A DNA stretch of 64,000 nt, taken from positions 14,504,501 through 14,568,500 of the forward strand of contig NC_003280.10 in NCBI RefSeq assembly GCF_000002985.6, given 5' to 3'. Made by a program: the position numbers and the translations under genes. This DNA comes from Caenorhabditis elegans. Lineage: Eukaryota > Nematoda > Chromadorea > Rhabditida > Rhabditidae. The notes under the pieces were generated by a model. It saw only the letters and a list, made by a program, of their open reading frames with translations, had not been told where the DNA came from and searched no databases. Shown one piece after another: positions 10,607 to 21,483 of this stretch (the stretch's first letter is position 1; each line of letters opens with the position of its first letter).

Positions 10607-10823
10607 ATTGAAATGACTGATTGGCACAATTTTTGATGGGTGGAGTCCGGAAAATCATTTCCTTTTTATGAGCATTTCCACAGTTTGCTGAATAGTTCAA
10701 AGCAAGCGAAACAGTAAATGGCTCCTCCTCCTCCTGAAAGAAAACGATACAAAAAACGTGATAAGGAAACAAGGTGAACTTGTTTTTGATAGTATAATGA
10801 CTAACTGAGAGGAACTTAGTCAT
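10509..10823 (-). CDS. Possible alternative exons overlapping the TTR first exon
   Basis: A short exon (10806-10823, MTKFLS) can splice in phase 0 to 10509-10733, opening with EEEEPFTVSLALNYSANCGN and continuing FRTPPIKNCANQSFQYDELR before running, in a different frame, across the signal-peptide exon of the TTR gene. Splice sites are good (TTTCTTTCAG acceptor) and the upstream half reads like coding sequence. Because the downstream half is clearly used in the TTR frame, this may be a 5' UTR exon, an alternative transcript, or chance. Confidence 0.2.
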   Translation of the reverse strand: MTKFLSVSHYTIKNKFTLFPYHVFCIVFFQEEEEPFTVSLALNYSANCGNAHKKEMIFRTPPIKNCANQSFQYDELREKLAVCTFFGGLFNFINLYYQLLSHVQ

Positions 10824-11901
10824 GAGCTCCGCTTGGAACTTGTAAAAAATGTGTAAGGGGGGGGGGGCGCCAGTGAACTTTCTCAGAGGAAAACCCTGTG
10901 ATCCTATGGTTTTTTTGGGAACGGTAAACCAACATGAGGAAATTATTTTGAAATATTGTCTAATTTCAAAGGACATGTTTCAAACCTTCAAATTGAATAT
11001 AGAGGCAAGTTTTTTAGAAAAAAATTGATTTTTTTTAACTTCTGAAAAATTCAGATTTTTTTTTCAAACAAAAACCTTGGAGAAAGCCAGAAAATTTTTC
11101 GAAAAAATTAAAATTCTCAAAAAGCTTTTTTTTTAATTATGTGCACATTTTTTATCTAGATTTACAATTTGAGCCGCGTTAGGGGGGCGTTTGTATCCAA
11201 TTCATTTTTACAGGCAAAAAAATCTGCAAGAAAACCAGAAAAAAACAAAATTTGTCTCTTTGGTAGAGTTGAACATTTTCCGTTCAAGAATATATTCATT
11301 TATTAAAATTGAAAAATTGTCCAGAATGGTTTCTTAAATTGTAGTCTTAACTACCAATTAAATTGCAAAAAAAACTGCTGTATCTAAAACAATAATTTCA
11401 ATGAATTTAAGCAAAATTTCTTGAAGCTTTTTGGAAATGTGAAATTTTTGAAAAACAATTGAAAATTTGTAAATTAAAAAATTATGTATACTTCTAAAGA
11501 AACAAAAAGTCTATTTTTGATTGATCTCTAAAGCAGCGGTAAAAACCTGATTTCGAGAGTTTTATTTTACAATTTTTGTTGTGAGGCGCATTGCCATTCG
11601 CAGGAAAACTCCAACTCCAACTTTATTTTTTCCAGTTTATCTCGCTCGAATCATTATTGTTTTTAATGCTGGGAGTGTTTCTTTTCTGTTTATTCAATTT
11701 AAACTTAAAAACGCTGTCATAAATCACATAGTATGTTATTTAAAGGTATCATTATGAGCCACATTAGATATTTTTTGCCGAATTTCACAAAAGTAGCACA
11801 TACAACTCTTATCAACTACTTATAATTAATACAGAAAATTGATAAGCCATTTTAAAATTCTTCTTGGAGACAAATAATAGGAGAAGTGTGTCACCGTACA
11901 G

Positions 11902-12039
11902 GATGAAGATGATAAATATGTTAAGAAAGGACGTTTTGAGGGTTCTCTTGATAATGAGTCCCCCCAATTTTCATTTGTTTCTTTGTGCCAATTCAAAAAG
12001 CATGAAAAAACTTTTCAAGATATTCAGAAAAATTTGTAG
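11902..12039 (+). pseudogene. Possible exon remnant
   Basis: After an acceptor-like ACCGTACAG the frame reads DEDDKYVKKGRFEGSLDNES and goes on for 45 codons to a stop, with coding-like charged composition. A second scrap at 12254-12305 (MKFPHIAQDPGETFLFEG, ending at a GTAACT donor) lies 200 bp downstream on the same strand. I cannot join the two in frame or name a family. They could be fragments of one decayed gene or chance. Confidence 0.22.
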
Positions 12040-14184
12040 AAAAGGTTTTGAATTTTTGAGTAATTTAGAACATGCTTGTAAACTGGAATTCCTGTGCTAT
12101 TTAAATGTTGATATAAATAATTGAAACACGGTTAAAATAAACTTATCATTTTTCAACTATAATGTTTTTTTAAGACTCTAAAATTCCGAATAGATTTTTT
12201 TGGTATTCGATAATTTCAGCACTACACAAATGATTTTTTTAAAATTTTCTCAATGAAGTTTCCACATATTGCTCAGGATCCCGGTGAAACGTTTCTATTT
12301 GAAGGTAACTCTACAGTAATCCAGTCAATGATTTCAAAAATTTATTGTTGACATTTTTTCGATATACCTACTTTTGTAGAAATGAAACCTTTTCAGAATT
12401 TTCTTACTATGGGTTAGATTTTGATGCTTTGAAAAAATTTTCTGAAAATTCTCGGCTTTGTCGGTTTGCAGAATTTGCAAAAAAAAAACGCAATTAATAT
12501 TCCATAATTGCGCGGAAGTCTCAATTAGATTAGATCTTATAAAAATGTGGCTTAGAAGTTGAATATAAATAAATATATACAGTGGCGTTTCGCTGCTTAA
12601 AAATGTAACAAATATCACTAAACTAGGAAGTTTCAATTTTTTTAAACTCTTATAGTAAGTTGCCTGTTTGTTTCTGTGTGGGAGGTTTAATTAGTGCAAA
12701 ACGTCATTGCATCCATATTTTTGATTCGGAAAAAAACGTCACTATTTTTATTCTGCACGAAAAAGAACGGTCCGTTGAACAAACATTAAGCTCACAATTT
12801 CCACATTTTTCTTCATTTTCACATTTTCCACATTTTTTTTCTTGACTTCTCTGAGTCTCTTTATCATATCAACTCAGTGAACGATCAATTAGTTCTGAAT
12901 GTTCAATTATAACAAACAAATCTTGGCAAATAATTAAAAGATAGACAAGTTTAGATCGGAGTCTCGAGTCAATTTGGTTTTGGTTTGAGTTTCTTACAAT
13001 TTTCAAAATGTATTCTAATACTTTCAATTGTTTGAAACATTAGAACATTGTGCTTTTTGAATTTTTCGAAAAACTATGGAATGAAAAACAATTTTTACCC
13101 ATTTTGGGCATTAAGTAGCAAAATTTAACAAATTTAAGCCTATCCTGGAAATTTTTGTCGGATTTTTGGGAAACTGCCAATTAGAAATTTTTAAAAAATT
13201 TGGATTTTTGCCAACAGTTTAAATCAATTTTTCAAAGTTTTTGAAATATTCCAAAAACCCGCTTTGATTATATTTGAACAACAAGTAATATAATCCCCAC
13301 TCTGAAAAATTTAAGATATTTCAAAGCATTCAGCCAAAATTTGAAAAATTGGCAATTCTTGGTAAATTGGACGTTTGCCAAAACTTTCATCCGATTTTTT
13401 TTTAAATGCTTCCATTGTTTGAAAAACCCGTTGAAGGTATATTCTGCCACCAAGTATCACAATTTAAAATTTTAAAAGTTTAAAAATAAATTTCGTCAAA
13501 ACATTTTTTGAATTTTTAAAAGAAATTTAGAAAAGTTCATCTGTGTCAAACTTTTGAATTTCTTAAGCGGTTGAAATATATTCTAAAATATAAAACTCGT
13601 TGTCTCAAAATTTCAGATACATATGTTCATTTAATAAATTTAAACTAGTTAGCGTTAACTTTGCGTGGTTTCTTTATCTGTTTACCTAAAAATTAAATAG
13701 TTTTCTTCAAAAAAATTCCAGCGCTTACTCATAATGCTTGTGTTTACGTGTACTCTATTTTTTATTTTGCGCAAACTCTTGAGATGAGCAATTTCCTTAG
13801 TTCGAGACAGTTTTTATGGCTCACGTTTGCTCACAGGTTCTACGAAATTTTGAAAACTTTGTTGCGATATGTTTTGCAAAAACATATTAGAATGAGAAAG
13901 ATCAAATATTTTGGAATATTTCGAAGCAAAATATGCGAAAGCTGTTGCAAAGTATCTGTCCCAATTAAGTGGGGTTTGAAGGTGAAACATGTAATTTTTC
14001 AGTATTTTTTTTTGCAAGAGAAATTACGAAAAAACACATAGGCAGGCAGGCTTGCAGGTACGCCTTGAAGTTCTCCGTAAAAGATATACTGTTATCTATG
14101 GATTGCTAATTGCTGTCATGACTAAACTTCCGTATTACTATTCTTATCAGTGGACAGCGGATGCTGCACATTTTTTAAATTATC

Positions 14185-14244
14185 AAAAATACTTTCAGTG
14201 CGAGAAATGTTCTACTAAACATTTCTCGCACTGAAAGTATTTTT
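14185..14244. repeat. Perfect 27-bp hairpin
   Basis: Arms 14185-14211 and 14218-14244 are exact reverse complements (core ACTTTCAGTGCGAGAAATG) with a 6-nt loop CTACTA. No gene overlaps it. A repeat-family end or a small fold-back RNA are both possible. Confidence 0.9.
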
Positions 14245-15112
14245 TACTGAAAATGAATGTGGCTGTAGTTTGACTACAAAATTTCGTGTTCTCAATATAT
14301 TTAGATTATCATACTTTCAGACCAATTTTCAACCTCAGTTGCAGGTGAAAAATAGGTCATAATACTGTTTTATGTTCTTTTGTAGGAACTTTGATTACAT
14401 TTCTATAAAAAGAATGCCTTCGAACTACTTGCCTACAGCATACCTGCCTACGTATAGGGTTGCCATGAAAAATGAGCCCGTAAAACCGGTTATAGAACCA
14501 ATTATAAAAGTTAAAAAAGGATATTTCACTCTTTCAGTCAGTTGGAAAATTACAATCTAACTATAAGGCATTTAGAATTAGAAATTTGATACAATAGTTG
14601 AATTGGTATTTCAAAAAAAGGTAAAAAATTATAAATTAAACTTTAAAATTGACTGTGATATTAAATTCCCTGAACCTAGGTTGGTTTAACCTTTTATATG
14701 AGTCTTCCGCCAATTCCAACATCATCTTTAAAGTTTAATAACCCGTTTCGCGAATGGTTTTTTGTTTCAATTTTAGCACATTTTAGCGATCTTTAAGATT
14801 ATTGCAGGTTTCAGACATTTTCAGAAATTTTTCAGATAAGTGATATCATTTTTGAGACAAGCTACAATTGGCAGGTGAGATTTCATCGATCAAATATTCA
14901 GAAGTGCAACTTCAAACCAGGAAATGATTTTTTTTTTTCTTTAGATATTAAATTAATTTGTTATTATGGGGACGGAGAAAAATTATTTTAGATGTGCAAG
15001 CGCCATCCACGGGCAATAATGTTATTGGCGGATATTGCATTTTTCTTTTGTTTTTAATAGATTATTGCGTCGACATAAATTATATAAAATTCGATTTGAA
15101 AGTCACATCAGA

Positions 15113-15505
15113 GGTGGGCAGCAAACGATTTTTTCCGGCAAATCGGCGAATCAGCAAATTGCCGGAATTGAAGTTTCCGGCAAATTGGCAAATTGCCGGA
15201 ATTGAAGTTTTCGGCAAAATACCGATTTGCCGGAAAAACGGCAAATGACAAAAATATTCGGCAAATTGTGGTTTTGCACTTTTTTTTTTGGAAATTTCAG
15301 AATTTCAATTTCAAAATTGCACGGATCCTATGAATTTTCATACATCTATTTTGAAAAGTAAGCAAATTCTATGAAAATATCTAAAGAAAAAGGGAATTTT
15401 TTCAAGAAGCCAGTTTTCAGTGTTTCCGTCTTTAAAAAATTCCTCGGAAAACTTCCGGGAAATTGATGCTCGGCAAACGGCAAATCGCCAATTTGCCGAG
15501 AACCA
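15113..15505. repeat. TTTGCCGG-rich interspersed element
   Basis: Begins GGTGGGCAGCAAACGATTTT and is built from variants of CGGCAAAT and CCGGAATTGAAGTT, with a second group of CGGCAAA units at its right end. Related copies lie at 16001-16433, 50290-50568 and 61209-61535. Confidence 0.75.
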
Positions 15506-15508
15506 AGG

Positions 15509-15690
15509 CTGTCCCAATACGGTTTGATCTACAAAAAATTCGGGAATATTTTTCCCAAAAAATGTTACGTCAGCACGTTCTTAACCATGCGAAATCAGAA
15601 GAGAACTCTGCGTCTCTTCTCCCGCATTTTTGTAGATCAACGTAGATCAATCCAAAATGAGACACTCTGACTCCGCGTGAGGTAAAGGCA
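15509..15690. repeat. High-copy C. elegans interspersed repeat fragment
   Basis: The text CAATACGGTTTGATCTACAA ... CGTCAGCACGTTCTTAACCA ... CGTAGATCAATCCAAAATGA matches, from memory, one of the commonest dispersed repeats of the C. elegans genome. Its two ends contain inverted TTTGTAGATCAA/TTGATCTACAAA words. No coding capacity. Confidence 0.7.
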
Positions 15691-16000
15691 AACGCGTAGG
15701 TAGGCACGGCGCCTTCTATAAATTCCAAGAATCTGAAATGTCCCAGCTTATCATTTTCCGAATTCAAAATGCCTATCATTATGAAATTCACTTTTCTTTT
15801 CAAACCGGTACATTCCAGCTGGGTCACAATTCGGCACAAATTCCCCGATCGTTTGTGTTATTCAATATTCCGGTCTCAAATTCTTCAGTGGAAAAGTTCA
15901 GGGACAAATTCATAAATCAATTAAGGTGTGGTTGATAAGGAAACGTTTTCCAGGTGTTGGTGAAAAGAGCAATTTTGACAAGAATACTTTAGTTTGTCTA

Positions 16001-16433
16001 CCAGGGGTGTGCGGCAAATCTCAAAATTTGCCGAGCTCGGCAAATTCGACAAATCTCTTTTTTCAATATTTGCCGAGCTCGGAAAATTTGCCGTGCTTAA
16101 CAAACTCGGAAAATTTTGATGTTTTTTGGAGCACCAAAACTACTGAATTCTTAACACTCATCTGGTTTCTGAATAAGTTCAGTGTAGTATGTCTGCTTAA
16201 GCCTCAAAATAACTCATTTTTGTGTCATTTTACTAAATTTTTGGCGAAAAAATCATTGGTTTTAGTCAAAATTGCACTGTCAATTTTTTGATATGTGCGG
16301 CAAATTTCGAAATTTGCCGAGCTCGGCAAATTCGGCAAATGTACTTTTTTGAAATTTGCCGTGCTCGGCAAATTCGGCAAATTTGCCGAGCTGGGCAAAC
16401 GGAAAATTCGGCAAATTTGCCGCACACCCCTGG
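16001..16433. mobile_element. MITE-like element with TTTGCCG core
   Basis: Terminal inverted repeats CCAGGGGTGTGCGGCAAAT and its exact complement ATTTGCCGCACACCCCTGG bound a 433-bp element with no coding capacity. Clusters of TTTGCCGAGCTCGGCAAA lie just inside each end, and the centre is unrelated AT-rich DNA. This is the structure of a non-autonomous DNA transposon; a flanking TA is present on the left but not clearly on the right. Confidence 0.8.
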
Positions 16434-16581
16434 CGTGTACGGTTCATCAGAACCAAAACAACTAGAACCATTTGTGAGGATTTTTTAAATTGAAATTTGA
16501 CAGAAAACTACATTAAACATTCAATAATAATAAATACATCGAAAAAACGTGGATGCGGATAAAAATTCAAAATATATTCTT

Positions 16582-17621
16582 CTAAATCAGAGCCATGAGT
16601 CGATCGAGAATCTTTTCCTTTGCCTCTTTCGACAATTTCGCATAGTCCGGAGAAGATTTCAGAGCCTTGGCCTTTTCGATAGAATCCATTTGACGGATTG
16701 ACTTCACAAGAAGCTTTGACATTCCGTATCTATCCGCCATCCACATCAACTTTTCATTTCCAATTTTCGTGTTGTGAAGGAGATGATATTCCACGTGGTT
16801 GATAACGGATTGAATAATGAAACGATCACCCATTTCAAGAAGCTTCTCCGCTGTGCGATCTGAATTATTCATATTTTTAAAAATAATTTAATCGTGAATT
16901 TTACCATTTGGGAAAACAGCATCTGGGTAGATTGTGCTCAGCATCAGAGCGAAATCCTTGTAGGTAACATCCTTGATCGGAATCTCACTCATTTGCCCTT
17001 CCTTGAAAGTTGACGAGAAAATTGCACGGAAAAAGCTTGAATGATACGAGAGGAACTGAAATCAATAAAATTCAGTCGTGAAATGCTTATTTCAAAACTT
17101 ACAGCTTTGCAGACATGAAGCTTTTTCTTTCCAATCACCAAAATTGCATCGTTCTCGTGGGATGGGAGGAACATTTGGTCGTATAAGGATCCTTCGGCTT
17201 GGGCGTAATAAGGAACAAAGGAATACTCAAAGGTCGCGCTGGGGATATAATTATACCCATACTGATAATTATTATGATACAAATGAACAACTCTTTCAAT
17301 AATTTCAGTCGAGTTTTTCAAATCGATTTGGACGTTCAGTAGATCGATTGAATCAGAATTGACGGATATTCGTCCCATGAGACCATCGATTCCCTGATTT
17401 TTCAGCTCATTCAAGTCGAATTCCCATGAGAAAAATGTTTGTCCTGAAGTATTTCTCGTTTTCCAGACGCTGTAAATCAAATTCGTAAGATTGAGCTCCG
17501 AATCAGTTGGAAATTACCATTTTAATCCTTTGGCAAAACTTGTGTAGAGATGTTGCAAAGATTCGCGATAGATAGTGATATTAGGACAAATAAACTTATA
17601 CTCGATCACTTCATCGGCCAT
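16582..17621 (-). CDS. BTB-domain protein (first of a tandem pair)
   Basis: Four exons (17518-17621, 17103-17469, 16905-17055, 16582-16859) give 299 aa. The N-terminal half starts MADEVIEYKF and has a MATH-like module with the FFSWEFDLNELKNQGI segment. The BTB/POZ domain follows: NDAILVIGKKKLHVCKA, then FLSYHSSFFRAIFSSTF, the EIPIKDVTYKDFALML strand/helix and LSTIYPDAVFPN. The C-terminal helices (EKLLEMGDRFIIQSVINHVE ... DRLMALI) are the usual BTB extension. Such proteins are often substrate adaptors of cullin-3 E3 ligases and form a large, fast-expanding family in Caenorhabditis; cullin binding here is inference. The next gene is a close paralogue with the same four exons. These are probably the btb-19/btb-20 pair, but I cannot say which is which. 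Confidence 0.88.
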
Positions 17622-17962
17622 TTCGGCATAATTTTATCTGGAAATTTATATATTACGGTGTATTTTTTTTCTCTACGGCTTCAAAGGCGGGCGAATAATG
17701 GTTTCGCCACTCATTCATTTTGAAAAAAATATTTTAAAATTAATGGATGGCGCGAGGTGAGACCATTTCGCATAAATGCACGCACCGTTGAAGCCTTTTT
17801 TCGGTGTTTACATACCTGTGAAAAAATATGTTAAGTGTAATATAACACCACGTGACAAGTATTCGAAAATAAAATAACAAGAGCCAACAAAAAACATTTA
17901 ACAATAAAAATCAACAAGGAAAAATAACAAGTCTGTTTCAGAGCATATCAAACAAATTGCAT

Positions 17963-19006
17963 TTAGATCAGCGCCATGAGTCGATCGAGAATCTTTTCCT
18001 TTGCCTCTTTCGACAATTTCGCATAGTCCGGAGAAGATTTCAGAGCCTTGGCCTTTTCGATAGAATTCATTTGCTGGATCGACTTCACGAGAAGCTTCGG
18101 CATTCCGTATCTATCCGCCATCCACATCAACTTTTCATTTCCAATACTCGTGTTGTGAAGGAGATGATATTCAACGTGATTGATAACGGATTGAATAATG
18201 AAACGATCACCCATTTCAAGAAGCTTCTCCACAGTGCGATCTGAATTATTCAAGTTAAATCTGATAATTATAGGTGAATGGGACCATTTGGGAAAACAGC
18301 GTCAGGGTAGATTGTGCTTAGCATCAGCGCAAAATCCTTGTAGGTAACATCCTTGATCGGAATCTCACTCATTTGGCCTTCCTTAAAGGCTGACGAAAAA
18401 ATTGCACGGAAAAAGCTTGAATGGTACGAGAGGAACTGAAAGAAACTAAATTCTGTCGAGAAACGTGTATGAAAAAAAACTTACAGCTTTGCAGACATGA
18501 AGCTTTTTATTTCCAATCACCAAAATTGCATCGTTCTCGTCAGATGGGAGGAACATTTTTTCATATAAGGATTCATCGACTTGGGCGCAATAAGGAACAA
18601 AGGAATATTCAAAAGTAGTTTTGTTGATATAGCTATTATATGCGTAATCATCATCACGCAAATAGAAAGCTCTCTCAACAATTTCCGTCGGCTTTCTCAA
18701 ATCAATTTGGACATTCAGTGGGCTCATTGAAGCTGATTTGACGGTAATGTTTCCAGCGAGACTATCGATTCCCAGACGTTTCAGCTCATTCCAGTCGAAT
18801 TCCCATGAGAAAAATGCTTGTTCTGCAATTGAAGCATATCTCGTTTTCCAGACGCTGTAAAATAAGTTCGTAATATTAAGCTCCAAATCAGTTGGAAATT
18901 ACCATTTTAATCCTTTAGTAATACTAGTGTTGAGCACTTGCGAAGTTTCGCGACCGTAATAGAATGAAGAACAAGTAAACTTATACTCAATCACTTCATC
19001 AGCCAT
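17963..19006 (-). CDS. BTB-domain protein (second of a tandem pair)
   Basis: Four exons (18903-19006, 18485-18854, 18285-18435, 17963-18240) give 300 aa, one codon longer than the paralogue 340 bp downstream, with identical intron positions. The order is the same: MADEVIEYKFTC, a MATH-like part with FFSWEFDWNELKRLGI, the BTB core NDAILVIGNKKLHVCKA, and the C-terminal helices ending DRLMALI. The last exon is nearly identical to that of its neighbour, while the N-terminal halves have diverged, as expected if the MATH-like part meets the variable ligand. The third intron starts GTCCCATTC, a very weak donor where the paralogue has GTAAAATTC; reading through hits a stop within a few codons. If splicing there fails, the protein would lose its C-terminal helices. 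Confidence 0.85.
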
Positions 19007-19680
19007 TTCGGGAAAGTTTAATCTGGAAGTTTAATAAACTGCCTTTTCGATAAATTTGAAAGAAATATGATGGGCTAAGAAGGAAGGTAATTAAAAATAC
19101 ATTCCGGTGGATCCAAAAATAAATATAATGAAAAATATACAAAACGTTATCCGTTGCTGAGAAAACACGGTTAAAATCCTAAAGAAAGAAAAACAACATG
19201 ATACTTGTTTGCGCGTCGTATGTAACGCATTGTACGCGCTCTGCGTACTTTGAAAACTACCGTAGTTCAGATGATCAAAATATACAAATTCTGGTCAGAT
19301 TTTTCAGATTTTTAGTCAGATTTTTTAGTACGATAATTTTTTCATTAAAAAAGTCAGTTTTTAGGGGATAAACACAATAATTTTTCTAAAGTTCAAAAAA
19401 GCGCGCGCAGTCAGTGTTGAATACAACACACTGAATCTTACGACAAAATGAACAACTTGTGAAAACGTTTTTAAACTTTTTTAAAAATTTAATTTAAAAA
19501 AAAAAAATGTAAGCCTGATTTATCGACATTTTTTTTGAAATTCATTATTTTCAACTAATTTTGACAAGAAATTTCAGTATTTAAAATTAGTATTTTTTGA
19601 GCTTTTTTTATAGATTTACCTCTTCATTCCGATAAATTTTTGTTCTCCGTTGTTGAAATACAAATTTCAAATACGATTCT

Positions 19681-19688
19681 TTTTTCAG
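19681..19688 (+). promoter_or_regulatory. Probable SL trans-splice acceptor of pot-2
   Basis: TTTTTCAG lies six bases before the pot-2 ATG with no plausible upstream coding exon, the usual arrangement for SL1 addition in C. elegans. It also decides the start: the frame is open upstream but would give a 15-residue extension with no support. Confidence 0.6.
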
Positions 19689-19694
19689 GTAAAG

Positions 19695-20546
19695 ATGTCC
19701 TCGTTCGACCGTCGTATTGAAGCTGCATGTAAATTCGATGATGAGCGTTATTATAAACAGTATCACAGATACTTCGACGTCCTGGCCCAAGTTCATTCGG
19801 TTGTCGAAACAATTAACGGCGCACAGATGTTGAGAGTGTGGAGAGGCCGAAAGTTCGGACCAGGAGCAAGCGCGGAGAGGCGAGAAAGAAGGCTATTTCA
19901 CGTTACGCAGGATTCCTTCAAGCGATACATTGTTCCACCAAATCCACGAATCGGAAAAGCGATTGAAGAAAATGGAAAAGAATTACTGATTGAAATCGAC
20001 GTTTATGACGATCATCGTGATGGTTTGAAGAATTTAAATGTAACACTTTTAATTTATTTTCTATTCTGAAAAATTGTCTTGCAGTCCGGTGATTTCGTGG
20101 CAATTCAAAATGTGCACGCGGCGTCTACGCGACAAACAGAAATGCAAGTTCTTCATGGTGGCGGAGCATCATATCAACGTGGAATCACAACAGTTCCAGT
20201 CGACTTCGAACATGAAGCTTTTCAAAATTTCAAGAAAAAGGTGGAAGCTGTACTGGAAACTGTTGCTTACGATGAAAATTTCACCGAGTTCCAACAGCCA
20301 GAAGAAGTTGCTGAAAATCATGTTGATGAAGAGTAAGCCGGTTTCATAATCGAAAAAAAAGATGTTTTCAAATCAAATTTCAGGCCTCAAGAAGAAGCTC
20401 TGCCACGTGGTGTTGTTCTCCGAACGGAAACCTGCGATTTCATGGATATGGAGTTGGACAATTGGCCGGAAGGACCGCCGAAAACATTCGCTGAGGCTAT
20501 CGCTCGTGCTAATAATTCTCGAAGACCGAGAGATCCACCACAATAA
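19695..20546 (+). CDS. pot-2: POT-2, telomeric single-strand DNA-binding OB-fold protein
   Basis: Three exons (19695-20039, 20085-20332, 20384-20546) give 251 aa. The protein starts MSSFDRRIEAACKFDDERYY and continues with an OB-fold related to protection-of-telomeres proteins: LRVWRGRKFGPG, then IEIDVYDDHRDG and SGDFVAIQNVHAASTRQTEM (the strand pair typical of Pot1 OB folds), VLHGGGASYQRGI, and an acidic C-terminal part ending FAEAIARANNSRRPRDPPQ. C. elegans divides Pot1 functions among several single-OB proteins; POT-2 binds telomeric single-stranded repeats and limits telomere lengthening. I recognise the sequence and its position among F57C2 genes from memory; the OB-fold reading is from the sequence. 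Introns are 45 and 51 nt. A defensin-like gene follows 274 bp downstream on the same strand. Confidence 0.88.
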
Positions 20547-20820
20547 TTATTTGAAATATTTTCAGAACTTTTCTTTTTTTTTGTTGAAACAAAATTAAAT
20601 GTTGTTCATTGCACTTTGTTCACCTACACACACGGAGAAGCGATTTATGATGAGATTTTTAAAATAGGACTAGAGTTTCTCAGATTACAAAAAGAAAGTC
20701 GAAGAAAAATTGTATATGTTTTCGATATGATTCATCAAATGTTTTCACTAGATACGATATTCATAATATCCTTTCGAAAAAGTAGAAAAGCTGCTGGAAA
20801 GCTTGGTTATTCACACAAAA

Positions 20821-21483
20821 ATGAAATTTTTGTTCGTGATTTGTTTGGTTGTGGCGCTAGCTGGCGGGATAGTTGCTCATGGGATCAAAGGTGAACCAAT
20901 TCCTTATTCAACTGAGACAATTTGGGGAGGCAAGTTGTTTTTTCATTCCGTCATTTTATTAATGTTACAACAGCTTTTACGAATTGTCGTTAGAGACTAT
21001 GGTAGATGGTCTCAACACGACCGGGAAATTTTCAAATGGAGACGTGTAATTTACAACCGTTCGCTGTTCTAGAATTTTATTGGTCAACCATGGTTTTTCA
21101 GCGAATTTTTGTTTTTTCTGAAACACCTGAAAAATAATTTACAGTGCACTTTGAAGGCGCACACCTATTCGTCTTAAATATAAATCTATCGTGTCGAGAC
21201 CGGGCACGGTATTTTTGACGCATATACATGTGTGAACTTTGTGTGAACTTTCTTTTTTTTTTGCTTCAGAAAATCGATAATTCTGCCATCGAATGTCAGT
21301 TTTTGGTTGCCAATGAATATTTCAGAATGGTTTTCCTGTGATATCGAACGATGTGCATCTGATTGCCGTAAAAAATGTGAGGACCTCGTCGGCTTTTCGT
21401 GTACGAAACCGTGGTGGAATCCCAAATATAGTTGTGTCTGCAAGTGCCCGCTGAATCTGGAAGAATTATTCGAAAAAGAATAA
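20821..21483 (+). CDS. Defensin-like (CS-alpha-beta pattern) secreted peptide
   Basis: Two exons (20821-20929, 21326-21483) give 88 aa. A signal peptide MKFLFVICLVVALAGGIVAH precedes a short linker (GIKGEPIPYSTETIW) and a cysteine-rich domain: FSCDIERCASDCRKKC, FSCTKPWW, and SCVCKCP. The C-x3-C followed by C-x-C arrangement is that of the cysteine-stabilised alpha-beta fold of defensins and related antimicrobial peptides; no toxin activity can be concluded. The intron has a GC donor (GCAAGT); using the nearby GT instead causes a stop within six codons, so the GC-AG intron is needed. The intron phase and position match those of a second gene at 33503-33852, showing common descent. The intron (20930-21325) contains a copy of a common dispersed repeat near 21190-21225. 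Likely role in innate defence or signalling is inference. Confidence 0.78.
21187..21225. repeat. Dispersed repeat fragment (TCGTGTCGAGACCGGGC)
   Basis: The word TCGTGTCGAGACCGGG occurs here and, as its complement CCGGTCTCGACACGA, at 4988-5003, inside an intron of the three-repeat secreted gene. From memory this is a widespread C. elegans repeat. Confidence 0.7.

Larger units (their letters stand above)
10850..15100. other. Gene-poor stretch with decayed fragments
   Basis: 4.2 kb of AT-rich DNA. A run of ten or more G (10857-10867) marks its left end. No multi-exon gene can be assembled. It holds coding-like scraps at 11902-12039 and 12254-12305, a perfect hairpin at 14185-14244, and GGCAGGCAGGC/TGCCTACC motifs near 14040 and 14430. 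Open frames around 13750-14040 exist on both strands but show no family signal. Confidence 0.6.

Noticed and set aside
13748-14041. 97-codon plus-strand frame overlapping a minus-strand frame
   Set aside because: Composition is AT-driven on both strands and no domain or splice context supports either.
20930-21072. Continuation of the defensin-like first exon as an unspliced 89-codon frame
   Set aside because: Reading on loses the cysteine domain; the GC-AG intron gives the same junction as the paralogue.
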